Positions 26,662-34,225 of a DNA stretch of 64,000 bases are shown here, piece by piece. Each line of letters starts with the position of its first letter. Position 1 is the stretch's first letter. Source of the stretch: Faecalibacterium prausnitzii (GTDB lineage Bacteria > Bacillota > Clostridia > Oscillospirales > Ruminococcaceae); NCBI RefSeq assembly GCF_019967995.1, contig NZ_CP065377.1, forward strand, positions 1,426,001 to 1,490,000. Reading direction: 5' to 3'. Below the pieces are notes generated by a model, which had not been told where the DNA came from, searched no databases, and worked only from the letters and a program-made list of their open reading frames with translations. A program made the position numbers and the translations under genes.

Positions 26662-27636
26662 ATGGAAAAGCAAATCAAAACGATTGGTGTCTTGACCAGC
26701 GGCGGCGACGCTCCCGGCATGAATGCTGCAGTGCGCGCTGTGGTTCGTACCGGCCTGCACAAGGGATTTCGGATGATCGGCATTCAGCGCGGCTACAACG
26801 GCCTGCTGAACGGCGAGTGCTTTGAAATGAACCTGCGCAGTGTTTCCAACATCATCCAGGCCGGCGGCACCATCCTGTACACCGCCCGCTGCCTGGAGTT
26901 CAAGACCAAAGAGGGCCAGGACAAGGGTGCTGCCAAGTGCCGCGAGCTCGGCATTGATGCGCTGGTCGTCATCGGCGGCGACGGCTCCTACCGTGGTGCC
27001 CGTGAGCTGGCACACCGCGGCATCCCGATGATCGGCCTGCCCGGCACCATCGACAATGATATTGCCTGCACCGATTACACCATCGGCTACGATACTGCGA
27101 TGAACACCGCTCTGGAAATGATCGACAAACTGCGCGACACCACCCAGAGCCACGACCGCTGCAGCGTTGTCGAGGTCATGGGCCGCAATGCGGGTTACAT
27201 CGCTCTGAACGTCGCCATCGCCTCTGGTGCAATGGCGGTCCTGCTGCCGGAGAAGGAATTCGACATGCAGCACGACATCCTCGATAAGATCACCGAGACG
27301 CAGCGCACCGGCAAGCGCCACTTCATCGTCATCGTTGCCGAGGGCATCGGCCACTCGCAGGAGATCGCCAACGAGATCCAGGCCCGCACCGGCATTGATA
27401 CCCGCGCCACCATCCTGGGCCACGTCCAGCGCGGCGGCTCGCCCACTCTGCGCGACCGCGTAAACGCTTCCGCCATGGGCTACCACGCTGTCTGCCTGCT
27501 GGAAGAGGGAAAGTACAACCGCATCGTCGGCATGAAGGGAGAGCACCTCGTGGATTACCCCGTCGATGAGGCTCTTGAAATGACCAAGACCCTCGACCCG
27601 GTGCTGATCGACGTTTGCAACACGATCTCTATCTAA
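26662..27636 (+). CDS. pfkA: ATP-dependent 6-phosphofructokinase
   Basis: PfkA phosphorylates fructose 6-phosphate, the control step of glycolysis. The 324-residue product has GVLTSGGDAPGMNAA (ATP site), GGDGSYRGA where glycine after GGD marks an ATP- rather than PPi-user, PGTIDNDI with the catalytic aspartate, MGRNAGYIAL and GHVQRGGSP (effector/substrate arginine). I start at ATG 26662 with GGAGG at 26646-26650, which gives family length; ATG 26632, ten codons upstream, has its own weak site and cannot be excluded. Following dnaE is the common clostridial order. Confidence 0.95.
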   Translation: MEKQIKTIGVLTSGGDAPGMNAAVRAVVRTGLHKGFRMIGIQRGYNGLLNGECFEMNLRSVSNIIQAGGTILYTARCLEFKTKEGQDKGAAKCRELGIDALVVIGGDGSYRGARELAHRGIPMIGLPGTIDNDIACTDYTIGYDTAMNTALEMIDKLRDTTQSHDRCSVVEVMGRNAGYIALNVAIASGAMAVLLPEKEFDMQHDILDKITETQRTGKRHFIVIVAEGIGHSQEIANEIQARTGIDTRATILGHVQRGGSPTLRDRVNASAMGYHAVCLLEEGKYNRIVGMKGEHLVDYPVDEALEMTKTLDPVLIDVCNTISI

Positions 27637-27711
27637 ATAAAAGAGAAAGCCCCTGTTGAGTGTACGTGAATTTGCGGTAAGCGTTTGACCCCAACTGGTT
27701 TTACAAAGCTG

Positions 27712-27757
27712 AAAAGCGGGAATGGATCGGAATCGTCCGGTCCATTCCCGCTTTTTT
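27712..27757. terminator. Bidirectional terminator between pfkA and the ttcA-like gene
   Basis: The arm AAAAGCGGGAATGGA from 27712 pairs with the arm TCCATTCCCGCTTTT from 27741, followed by more T's; the leading A-run supplies the U-run for the opposite strand. Confidence 0.85.
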
Positions 27758-27811
27758 AGTGAAACAGCTTGTTTATGATACCACCGGTGCTGCATGATTT
27801 TTCGCAGAAGC

Positions 27812-28681
27812 TCACAGCTCAACGTCAGCTGCTGCTTCCATCGCATGAAACCGTTCCAGAAAGCTGTGCTCCACGCCCTCGGATTTATAGCCCGGCATGG
27901 TGTCCAGCGCGACGGCATGGATGCTGCGGAAAATGCTGTTTTCGATGTTGGGGTTGTCGCGCTTGAGGCGGCGGAGCAGGAGCTTGGTCTCCTGCCGCTT
28001 GGAACCGCCGCCGCCATTGTCGCACATGGTGCAGTTCTCGGTGAAGCGGCAGGCGCACTGGATGAATTCTAGGTCGTTGTACCGCTTCCAGGCCAGAATG
28101 TCCTCCTCGCGGATGCAGTACATCGGGCGGATGAGGGTCATGCCAGGGAAGCTGGTGCTGTGGAGCTTGGGCGGCATGGCCTGCAGCTGGGAGCCGTAGA
28201 ACATGCTCATGACGGTCGTCTCAATGACATCGTTGAAGTGGTGGCCCAGCGCGATCTTGTTGCAGCCGAACTCCTTGGCCTTGCTGTACAGGTGGCCGCG
28301 GCGCATCCGGGCGCAGAGGTAGCAGGGATTCTTGTCGGTGTTGTTGGCCACCGAGAAGATGTTGCTCTCAAAGATGGTCACCGGGATGTGCAGCAGTGCC
28401 GCGTTGGATTCGATCTTCTGGCGATTGAGCTCATTGTAGCCGGGGTCCATCACGAGGAAGACCAGCTCAAAGGGGACATCGCTGTGCTTTTGCAGTTCCT
28501 GCATGAGCTTTGCCATCAGCATGGAGTCTTTGCCGCCGGAGATGCAGACGGCGATCCTGTCGCCTGCCTGGATGAGCTCATACCGTTTGACGGCTACGAT
28601 GAAGGGGGTCCAAAGCTCTTTTCGGTATTTTTTGATGATGCTGCGTTCGATCATCTGATAGGGTTCGAGTTCGCGTTTCAT
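27812..28681 (-). CDS. TtcA-like tRNA thiolation enzyme (PP-loop ATPase)
   Basis: A 289-residue adenylating enzyme with the PP-loop SGGKDS at 48-53. Cysteines at 120 and 123 (CYLC) and 211 match the three-cysteine Fe-S ligand pattern known for E. coli TtcA, which makes 2-thiocytidine at tRNA position 32; GHHFNDVIETT follows the fold. More cysteines (209, 217, 220) lie nearby. Several Firmicute paralogues share this COG0037 architecture, so the exact tRNA position is not certain. It is 9 bases downstream of a cysteine desulfurase that could supply its sulfur. Confidence 0.82.
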   Translation of the reverse strand: MKRELEPYQMIERSIIKKYRKELWTPFIVAVKRYELIQAGDRIAVCISGGKDSMLMAKLMQELQKHSDVPFELVFLVMDPGYNELNRQKIESNAALLHIPVTIFESNIFSVANNTDKNPCYLCARMRRGHLYSKAKEFGCNKIALGHHFNDVIETTVMSMFYGSQLQAMPPKLHSTSFPGMTLIRPMYCIREEDILAWKRYNDLEFIQCACRFTENCTMCDNGGGGSKRQETKLLLRRLKRDNPNIENSIFRSIHAVALDTMPGYKSEGVEHSFLERFHAMEAAADVEL

Positions 28682-28690
28682 GATTTCTCC

Positions 28691-29827
28691 TTATCGATCT
28701 CCGTGTGCGGCGGTCAGCTGCTGGCAGCAGACGTCGAACACCCGTAAAAATTCCTGGATCTCTGCCTCGGTGGTCAGATGGCTCAGACTGATGCGCCAGG
28801 ACGAGAGGGCATTGCGGCGGTCCCGGCTGACGGCAAACACTGCGCGGGAGGGCAGGCCGTCCGACGAGCAGGCCGATTTGACCGAGACGCAGACGCCGTG
28901 GGCGTCCAGTTCCCGCTGAAAGACCGTGCCCTTCACGTTCTGGACGCTGAGGTTCAGGATGTGCGGGATGGCATTTTCGGGGCTGTTGATGCGCACCTCC
29001 GGGTGCTGGCACAGGGCCGCGCGGAGTTCCGCGTTCCGCTTTTGGACAGAGGCAGAGCGTTCCGGCAGGTTTTCCACGGCAAGTTCCAATGCACAGGCCA
29101 GGGAAGACGCCAGCGCCACCGTAGGGGTGCCGCTGCGGTAGATGGTGGTGCTCTCGCCGCCGTGGATGAGCGGCTCCAGTGCCAGATTCCGCCGCTTGAG
29201 CAGCAGACCAATGCCGTTCAGACCATAGAATTTGTGGGCCGTCAGGCTCATGGTGTCCACCCCTTCAAACGAGACGGGGATCTTTCCAACGGCCTGGGTG
29301 GCATCGACATGCAGGTGGCAGTTGGGGTAGTCCTTCAGGATGGCGGCGATCTCCTCCACCGGCTGCACGACGCCAAGTTCGCTGTCTACCAGCGTGACCG
29401 CCACGGCGATGGTGTCCGGCCGCAGCAGCTCTTTCAGATGGTCGAGGTCTACGGTTCCGTCCCGCCGGATGTCCAGCAGGTCGATCTCATAGCCCTGCTC
29501 CTGCAGCGCGGTCAGAGTGCCGCTGACGGACGAATGCTCCAGCGGGGTGGAGATGATGTGCCTGCCCGCATGGCGGGAGAGCCGGGCCAGCCCCTTGAGC
29601 GCGAAGTTGTTGGATTCGCTGGCACCGGAGGTATAGATGATCTCGGCAGGCTGTACGCCCAGCAAAGCGGCGATCTTCAGCGTGGCAGCGTCGATCTCGG
29701 CTCTGGCGGCGGTGCCTGCCTGATGATGGGAGTTGGCGTTGCCGATGCAGCGCCGCTCTACGGAGCAGAACCGGTCGAGTACCTGCGGGTCGGCCGGGGT
29801 ATTGGCGGAATAATCCAGATAGATCAT
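28691..29827 (-). CDS. Cysteine desulfurase (NifS/IscS type)
   Basis: A 378-residue fold-type I PLP enzyme that takes sulfur from cysteine. It begins MIYLDYSANTPADP, has TSGASESNN, the cofactor-stacking histidine in EHSS (98), HVDATQAVGK and the PLP lysine 199 in LTAHKFYG. The persulfide cysteine is Cys320 in SVKSACSS, on the short loop characteristic of group II-like or NifS-type enzymes with a following CSSDGLPS. First gene of a two-gene operon with the TtcA-like thiolase, which suggests a dedicated sulfur donor for tRNA rather than general Fe-S assembly; that is inference. Confidence 0.9.
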   Translation of the reverse strand: MIYLDYSANTPADPQVLDRFCSVERRCIGNANSHHQAGTAARAEIDAATLKIAALLGVQPAEIIYTSGASESNNFALKGLARLSRHAGRHIISTPLEHSSVSGTLTALQEQGYEIDLLDIRRDGTVDLDHLKELLRPDTIAVAVTLVDSELGVVQPVEEIAAILKDYPNCHLHVDATQAVGKIPVSFEGVDTMSLTAHKFYGLNGIGLLLKRRNLALEPLIHGGESTTIYRSGTPTVALASSLACALELAVENLPERSASVQKRNAELRAALCQHPEVRINSPENAIPHILNLSVQNVKGTVFQRELDAHGVCVSVKSACSSDGLPSRAVFAVSRDRRNALSSWRISLSHLTTEAEIQEFLRVFDVCCQQLTAAHGDR

Positions 29828-29864
29828 AGGGTCTCCTTAAATCTCAATCCATTTAATCGGTATT

Positions 29865-29893
29865 ATTATAGTGCGCAGGGGGCCGGATTGCAA
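29865..29893 (-). promoter_or_regulatory. Sigma-A promoter of the desulfurase-thiolase operon
   Basis: On the minus strand TTGCAA (29893-29888), 17 bases, TATAAT (29870-29865); the start codon is about 40 bases downstream. Confidence 0.65.
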
Positions 29894-29980
29894 GATGCAG
29901 GTGCAAAATGCTGCCGCAGGGGAATAAGACCTGAAAAAGAAAGCAATCGCAGAAAGAATGCCAAAAAAACCGGAAATCCA

Positions 29981-30009
29981 TTGCAGAACGGGGTGGTTTC
30001 TGATATACT
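29981..30009 (+). promoter_or_regulatory. Promoter of the uracil permease leader
   Basis: TTGCAG (29981-29986), 17 bases, TATACT (30004-30009). Transcription would start near 30016, 25 bases before the leader peptide. Confidence 0.55.
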
Positions 30010-30040
30010 TTACAACGTACGAAGGGAAGGGGAGAGCAGA

Positions 30041-30112
30041 ATGCACGGTTTTACTTTGCGGAGCACGGAGGCTGCTCTTCCGTCCCGAATGTTTTTTCTT
30101 CCCGAAAGCTGA
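30041..30112 (+). CDS. 23-residue leader peptide ahead of uraA
   Basis: ATG 30041 is preceded by GGGAAGGGGAG and opens 23 codons ending with TGA at 30110-30112. The sequence begins MHGFTLRSTE and ends RMFFLPES. Its codons for MFFL span a run of six T's (30092-30097), and the stop codon coincides with the first base of a terminator stem (30111). A small GAGCA/TGCTC hairpin lies before the T-run. This layout (coding leader, pause hairpin, U-tract, terminator at the end of the leader) is that of pyrimidine attenuators such as E. coli pyrBI, fitting the uracil permease downstream. Translation itself is not proven. Confidence 0.55.
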   Translation: MHGFTLRSTEAALPSRMFFLPES

Positions 30113-30149
30113 GGCACTGTCGCTTTTTTGCGGCAATGCCTCTTTTTTT
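30111..30149 (+). terminator. Attenuator-like terminator between leader peptide and uraA
   Basis: GAGGCA (30111-30116) pairs with TGCCTC (30137-30142), extended by an inner TGTCGC/GCGGCA-type stem, followed by seven T's (30143-30149). It lies 30 bases before the uraA start, with no promoter between them, so it must be read through for uraA expression. Confidence 0.8.
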
Positions 30150-30179
30150 GGAAGTAAAACGCGAAAGGAGAACTCTTTT

Positions 30180-31541
30180 ATGAGTGAAAAAATCGACTAC
30201 TCCAAAGGCATTTACGACGCGCGCCAGCTGGGCACGGGTCGGATGCTGATCCTCGGCGTACAGCACATGTTCGCCATGTTCGGTGCCACGGTGCTGGTGC
30301 CGCTGCTGACGGGCCTGAGCGTCTCCACCACGCTGCTCTGCGCAGGTCTTGGTACGCTGCTGTTCCATCTGGTCACCAGAGGCAAGGTTCCGGCTTTTCT
30401 TGGCTCGTCGTTTGCCTATCTGGGCGGCTTTTCCATCGTGGCCCCTATGCTGGCAGATGCCAACGGCAACCTGACCGTTGCCAACACGAAGATGCTGCCC
30501 TATGCCTGCGCAGGCGTTGCCTTTTCCGGCATCCTGTATCTGGTGGTCAGCCTGCTCATCTCCACCTTCGGCATCCGCCGCATCATGAAGTTCTTCCCGC
30601 CGGTGGTCACGGGCCCCATCATCATCTCCATCGGTCTGATCCTGGCGCCCTCTGCCATCACCAACTGTGAGTCGAACTGGCTGCTGGCCTTTGTGGCACT
30701 GGGCACAGTCATCGTCTGCAACATCTGGGGCAAGGGCATGGTCAAGATCCTGCCCATCCTCATCGGTGTTCTGGTCTCCTATGCGGTCGCTCTCGTGACC
30801 GGTGCCGTGGATTTCCAGGCCATCGCTGCCGCCGACTGGTTCGGCATCCCGCTGCACCAGAACGCCATGGGCTTGTTCGCCATCGACGGCAGCCCGGAGT
30901 TCATCAGCGCCCTCTTCACCATCCTGCCCATCGCACTGGCGACCATGATGGAGCACGTCGGCGATATCGCCGCCATCAGCGCCACCGTCGGCCACAACTA
31001 TATCAACGACCCCGGCCTGAACCGCACCCTGATGGGCGACGGTCTTGCGACCGCCATGGCCGGCCTGTTGGGCGGCCCGGCCAACACCACCTACGGCGAG
31101 AACACCGGCGTTCTCGCGCTGAGCCGTATCTACGACCCGCTGGTCATCCGCATCGCTGCGGTACTGGCCATCATCCTGAGCTTCAGCCCCAAGTTTGAGG
31201 CAGTTATCAACACCATCCCCACCGGCATCATCGGCGGCATCAGCTTCGTGCTGTACGGAATGATCTCTGCCATCGGTGTCCGCAACGTGGTCGAGAACCG
31301 GGTGGACTTCACCAACAGCCGCAACCTGATCGTTGCTGCCGTCATTCTGGTGTCCGCGCTGGGCTTCAACTCGGTGGGCGGCCTGACCTTCATGGTGGGC
31401 AGCGTTTCCATCAATCTGTCCGGTCTGGCCATCGCCGCCATCGTCGGCATCCTGCTCAACGCTATCCTGCCCGGCAACGATTATGAGTTCGACGCAGCCG
31501 ACGGTTCTGACGCTGCAACCAGCGGCAACCTCCAGGTGTAA
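30180..31541 (+). CDS. uraA: Uracil permease (NCS2 family)
   Basis: A 453-residue proton symporter with about 14 membrane segments. Signatures are GVQHMFAMFGATVLVPLLTG near the start, GSSFAYLG (substrate loop), a glutamate in MEHVGD and the string GGPANTTYGENTGVLALSR, which is characteristic of uracil rather than xanthine permeases. Start ATG 30180 follows AAAGGAG; the long frame upstream covers the leader and is not coding. Expression appears to depend on read-through of an attenuator. No pyr biosynthesis gene is adjacent. Confidence 0.92.
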   Translation: MSEKIDYSKGIYDARQLGTGRMLILGVQHMFAMFGATVLVPLLTGLSVSTTLLCAGLGTLLFHLVTRGKVPAFLGSSFAYLGGFSIVAPMLADANGNLTVANTKMLPYACAGVAFSGILYLVVSLLISTFGIRRIMKFFPPVVTGPIIISIGLILAPSAITNCESNWLLAFVALGTVIVCNIWGKGMVKILPILIGVLVSYAVALVTGAVDFQAIAAADWFGIPLHQNAMGLFAIDGSPEFISALFTILPIALATMMEHVGDIAAISATVGHNYINDPGLNRTLMGDGLATAMAGLLGGPANTTYGENTGVLALSRIYDPLVIRIAAVLAIILSFSPKFEAVINTIPTGIIGGISFVLYGMISAIGVRNVVENRVDFTNSRNLIVAAVILVSALGFNSVGGLTFMVGSVSINLSGLAIAAIVGILLNAILPGNDYEFDAADGSDAATSGNLQV

Positions 31542-31579
31542 ATAAACCGTTAAATAGGAATGATTCTTAAAAATTATCC

Positions 31580-31608
31580 TTGACTAACCTAGGAATCGTT
31601 GCTATAAT
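31580..31608 (+). promoter_or_regulatory. Strong sigma-A promoter of the rubrerythrin gene
   Basis: TTGACT (31580-31585), 17 bases, TATAAT (31603-31608); start codon 74 bases downstream. Confidence 0.8.
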
Positions 31609-31681
31609 AGGCTCAGAAACCAAGGCCGACCGTACCAGGGGCGGCCAAAAGAATAACTGAGAAATTATGGAGGTCTATCGT

Positions 31682-32233
31682 ATGAAAAAGTATGTCTGCA
31701 CCGTTTGTGGTTATATCGCTGAAGGCTCCATCCCGGAGCAGTGCCCCGTCTGCAAGGCTCCCGCTTCTGCATTCGTGGAGAAGACCGGCAACACCTATGT
31801 GACCGAACATGTCGTCGGCATCGGCAAGGCTGAGGGCGTCCCCCAGGAGATCGTAGACGGTCTGCGCGCAAACTTCGAGGGTGAGTGCAGCGAGGTCGGC
31901 ATGTATCTGGCCATGGCCCGCGTCGCAGAGCGCGAGGGCTACCCGGAGATCGCTGAGGCTTACAAGCGCTACGCTTACGAGGAAGCCGACCACGCATCCC
32001 GCTTCGCCGAGCTGCTGGGTGAGGTCGTCACCGACAGCACCAAGAAGAACCTGATGATGCGCGCTGAGGCCGAGTGCGGTGCCTGCGCTGGCAAGATGGA
32101 TCTGGCCAAGAAGGCAAAGGCTCTGAATCTGGATGCCATCCACGACACCGTCCATGAGATGGCGAAGGACGAAGCACGGCATGGCCGTGGCTTCGAGGGC
32201 CTGCTGAAGCGCTACTTCAACACCGAGGTCTGA
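31682..32233 (+). CDS. rbr: Rubrerythrin with N-terminal rubredoxin domain (reverse type)
   Basis: Rubrerythrins reduce hydrogen peroxide in anaerobes. This 183-residue form has the rubredoxin-like FeS4 domain first (CTVCGY near 6-11 and CPVCKAP near 22-28), then the ferritin-like diiron domain with [26 protein letters not shown] and DEARHGRGF supplying Glu and His ligands. The order is opposite to classical rubrerythrin, as in clostridial reverse rubrerythrins that are induced by oxygen. Start ATG 31682 follows GGAGG. Own strong promoter and terminator make it a single-gene unit. Confidence 0.93.
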   Translation: MKKYVCTVCGYIAEGSIPEQCPVCKAPASAFVEKTGNTYVTEHVVGIGKAEGVPQEIVDGLRANFEGECSEVGMYLAMARVAEREGYPEIAEAYKRYAYEEADHASRFAELLGEVVTDSTKKNLMMRAEAECGACAGKMDLAKKAKALNLDAIHDTVHEMAKDEARHGRGFEGLLKRYFNTEV

Positions 32234-32246
32234 TCCCGTTTTTTCA

Positions 32247-32286
32247 AAGGCTGCTGTGTGGCTCAGGCTGCACAGCAGCTTTTTTG
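32247..32286 (+). terminator. Terminator after rubrerythrin
   Basis: AAGGCTGCTGTG (from 32247) pairs with CACAGCAGCTTTT (from 32271), followed by a T-run to 32286. Confidence 0.85.
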
Positions 32287-32346
32287 CTTGACGCACCCGG
32301 CGGCAAAGCGTACAATGAGACAAAAAATGAAAAAGGAAGTTTCCTT

Positions 32347-33099
32347 ATGAAATCGTCTTCATCCCGTTACGCGCTGCTGGACGAGCTGCGCGGGCTTGAC
32401 CTCATCAGCATGATGCTCTACCATGGCATGTGGGATGCCGTGTATCTGTTCGGGGTCGTGGTGCCGTGGTATTCCGCCGGGCAGGGGCGGCTGTGGCAGC
32501 AATCCATCTGCTGGGTGTTCATCCTGCTGTCCGGCTTCTGTCTGCCGCTGGGGCATCATCCGCTCAAACGCGGCGCGGCGGTCTTTGGTGCCGGAGCGCT
32601 GGTCACAGCGGTGACGCTGCTGTTCATGCCGGAAAATGTGGTCTGGTTTGGAGTGCTGACTCTGCTGGGCTCGGCCATGCTCCTGACGGGCCTTGTGCAG
32701 AAGTGGCTGCAAAAGATCCCGCCGGCGGTGGGGCTGGCGGTCAGTTTGATCCTGTTCGCGCTGACCGATCACACGATGGACGGCTATTGGGGGCTTGGCG
32801 CGCTGCGCTGGGCGCTGCCGCAGGGGCTTTATGCCAACTACCTCACGGCATACCTCGGCTTTTATCCGGTCTCCTTTTACTCCTCCGATTACTTCCCGCT
32901 GCTGCCGTGGCTGTTTTTGTTCTGGGCGGGGTACTATCTGCATCCTCTTGTCGGCCGCAAACGGATGGAGCCGCTGCGCCGGTCGGTCTGCCCGCCGCTG
33001 GGCTGGCTGGGGCGGCACTCGCTGGTGCTGTATCTGCTCCATCAGCCGGTCATTTTCGGTGTGCTGACGCTGGTGTTCACCGTTCCGCAGCTGCTTTGA
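32347..33099 (+). CDS. DUF1624 / heparan-alpha-glucosaminide N-acetyltransferase-like membrane protein
   Basis: A 250-residue protein with about seven membrane helices. The start RYALLDELRGLDLISMMLYH matches the R..(E/D)..RG..(L/I)..M...H signature of the DUF1624 family (PF07786), whose histidine is thought to be acetylated during transmembrane acyl transfer. The end LGWLGRHSLVLYLLHQPVIF is also typical. The substrate in bacteria is unknown. Start ATG 32347 lies after AAAAAGGAAG. It sits right after the rubrerythrin terminator; a promoter was not pinned down. Confidence 0.75.
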   Translation: MKSSSSRYALLDELRGLDLISMMLYHGMWDAVYLFGVVVPWYSAGQGRLWQQSICWVFILLSGFCLPLGHHPLKRGAAVFGAGALVTAVTLLFMPENVVWFGVLTLLGSAMLLTGLVQKWLQKIPPAVGLAVSLILFALTDHTMDGYWGLGALRWALPQGLYANYLTAYLGFYPVSFYSSDYFPLLPWLFLFWAGYYLHPLVGRKRMEPLRRSVCPPLGWLGRHSLVLYLLHQPVIFGVLTLVFTVPQLL

Positions 33100-33130
33100 G
33101 CAGGGGAGTGGAAAAATCTGCAAAAGAACC

Positions 33131-33183
33131 TTGACAACCCTGCCGCATTGTGGTATCCTGTCTATGGTTAGAGAAACCTAACC
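33131..33183 (+). promoter_or_regulatory. Flavodoxin promoter P1 with operator-like dyad at the start site
   Basis: TTGACA (33131-33136), 17 bases, TATCCT (33154-33159). The dyad GGTTAG-AGAAAC-CTAACC occupies 33166-33183, exactly where transcription should start. Confidence 0.6.
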
Positions 33184-33185
33184 GT

Positions 33186-33220
33186 GAAAATGCGCATCCG
33201 TTTTGGATGACGCATTTTCC
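33186..33220 (+). other. Stable hairpin in the flavodoxin leader
   Basis: GAAAATGCG (33186-33194) pairs with CGCATTTTC (33211-33219) and ATCC with GGAT inside. No U-run follows, so termination is not assured; it could be an RNA stability or attenuation element between the two promoter-like regions. Confidence 0.45.
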
Positions 33221-33230
33221 TGATGATAAA

Positions 33231-33253
33231 AGTTAGAAAATACTAACTATAAT
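33231..33253 (+). promoter_or_regulatory. Second dyad and -10 element ahead of flavodoxin (possible P2)
   Basis: AGTTAG-AAAATA-CTAACT (33231-33248) has the same 6-6-6 layout as the first dyad, and TATAAT (33248-33253) begins at its last base. The -35 is poor (GATAAA). Two matched dyads suggest one regulator acting at both sites. Confidence 0.5.
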
Positions 33254-33273
33254 TGAAAGAGAGGTTCTTCTTT

Positions 33274-33696
33274 ATGAGCAAAGTAGCAATCGTATTCTGG
33301 AGCGCGACCGGCAACACCGAGACCATGGCAAACTGCATCGCTGAAGGGGCAGGTGCTGCCGCCACCATCGTTCCCTGTGGCGAGATGAATGCTGCCAAGC
33401 TGGGCGAATATGACGTCGTGGCATTCGGCTGCCCCGCAATGGGCGCTGAGCAGCTGGAGGAGAGCGAGTTCGAGCCGATGTTCGCTTCTCTGGAAGGTTC
33501 CCTGAACGGCAAGAAGGTCGCCCTGTTCGGCTCCTACGGCTGGGGCGACGGCCAGTGGATGCGCGATTGGTGCGAGCGTGTCAAGGAGGACGGCGCGGTC
33601 CTGTTCAGCGAAGAGGGCCTCATCTGCAACGAGACGCCCGACGACGATGTCCAGGCTGCCTGCCGCAAGCTGGGCGCTGACCTGGCTGCATGGTAA
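33274..33696 (+). CDS. Flavodoxin (short chain)
   Basis: A 140-residue FMN electron carrier. The phosphate-binding loop is WSATGNTETM (about 10-19), followed by the isoalloxazine loops near GCPAMGAEQLEE and FGSYGWGDGQWM. It lacks the long-chain insert. Flavodoxins replace ferredoxin under iron limitation in many anaerobes, which fits the strong, apparently controlled promoter region with two matching dyads. Start ATG 33274 lies after GAGAGG; in-frame codons upstream fall in the regulatory region. A terminator follows 60 bases after the stop. Confidence 0.93.
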   Translation: MSKVAIVFWSATGNTETMANCIAEGAGAAATIVPCGEMNAAKLGEYDVVAFGCPAMGAEQLEESEFEPMFASLEGSLNGKKVALFGSYGWGDGQWMRDWCERVKEDGAVLFSEEGLICNETPDDDVQAACRKLGADLAAW

Positions 33697-33706
33697 GCCT
33701 TTTCTC

Positions 33707-33735
33707 TTGACAAAATGAGTTTGTCTTGATAAACT
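33707..33735 (+). promoter_or_regulatory. Promoter-like sequence between flavodoxin and next gene
   Basis: TTGACA (33707-33712), 17 bases, TAAACT (33730-33735). It lies just upstream of a terminator, so its transcript would meet the terminator within about 40 bases. Confidence 0.5.
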
Positions 33736-33757
33736 AACCGACAGAGAACCGAACGAC

Positions 33758-33779
33758 ACCGGCTTTCTGCCGGTTTTTT
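33758..33779 (+). terminator. Terminator or attenuator after flavodoxin
   Basis: ACCGG (33758-33762) pairs with CCGGT (33770-33774), followed by a T-run to 33779. Confidence 0.7.
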
Positions 33780-33798
33780 GTTGTATCTGGAGGAACGC

Positions 33799-34158
33799 AT
33801 GAAACAGACTACCCCGAAAGACCTTGCGAAAAAGCGCGCGGAGGAACAACTTCTGGTGAGCGAGATGATCGCGCTCTACTGCCGCAGGCAGCACAGCACA
33901 CCCAAAGGCTCGCTCTGCCCGGAATGTCAGGAGCTTCGCGATTATGCGCTGGCCCGCATCGACCATTGCCCGTTCATGGAGACGAAGACCTTCTGTTCGG
34001 CCTGCAAAGTCCACTGCTACAAGCCTGCCATGCGGGAGCAGATCCGCACTGTCATGCGCTGGGCCGGGCCGCGGATGCTGCCGGTGCACCCCGTTCTCTC
34101 CATCCGGCATGTGATCGTGACCATCCGGGCCAAACGCAAGGCCGGGGCAGAGAAGTGA
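33799..34158 (+). CDS. Nitrous oxide-stimulated promoter family protein
   Basis: A 119-residue cysteine-rich protein. Features are an N-terminal helix, the zinc- or metal-binding-looking pattern CPECQEL near 46, RIDHCPFMETKTFCSACKVHCYKPAMREQIR-type sequence with five cysteines, and the C-terminal HPVLSIRHVI, which together mark the PF11756 family. The family name comes from regulation in one organism; biochemical function is unknown. Start ATG 33799 follows GGAGG. Upstream is a promoter followed by a short terminator. Confidence 0.75.
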   Translation: MKQTTPKDLAKKRAEEQLLVSEMIALYCRRQHSTPKGSLCPECQELRDYALARIDHCPFMETKTFCSACKVHCYKPAMREQIRTVMRWAGPRMLPVHPVLSIRHVIVTIRAKRKAGAEK

Positions 34159-34225
34159 CCGGTGTATAAATCTCACGGAATGGGGGCATCCTAGAAGCAT
34201 CCCAGATTCAAAGAGGTGAGAACGA

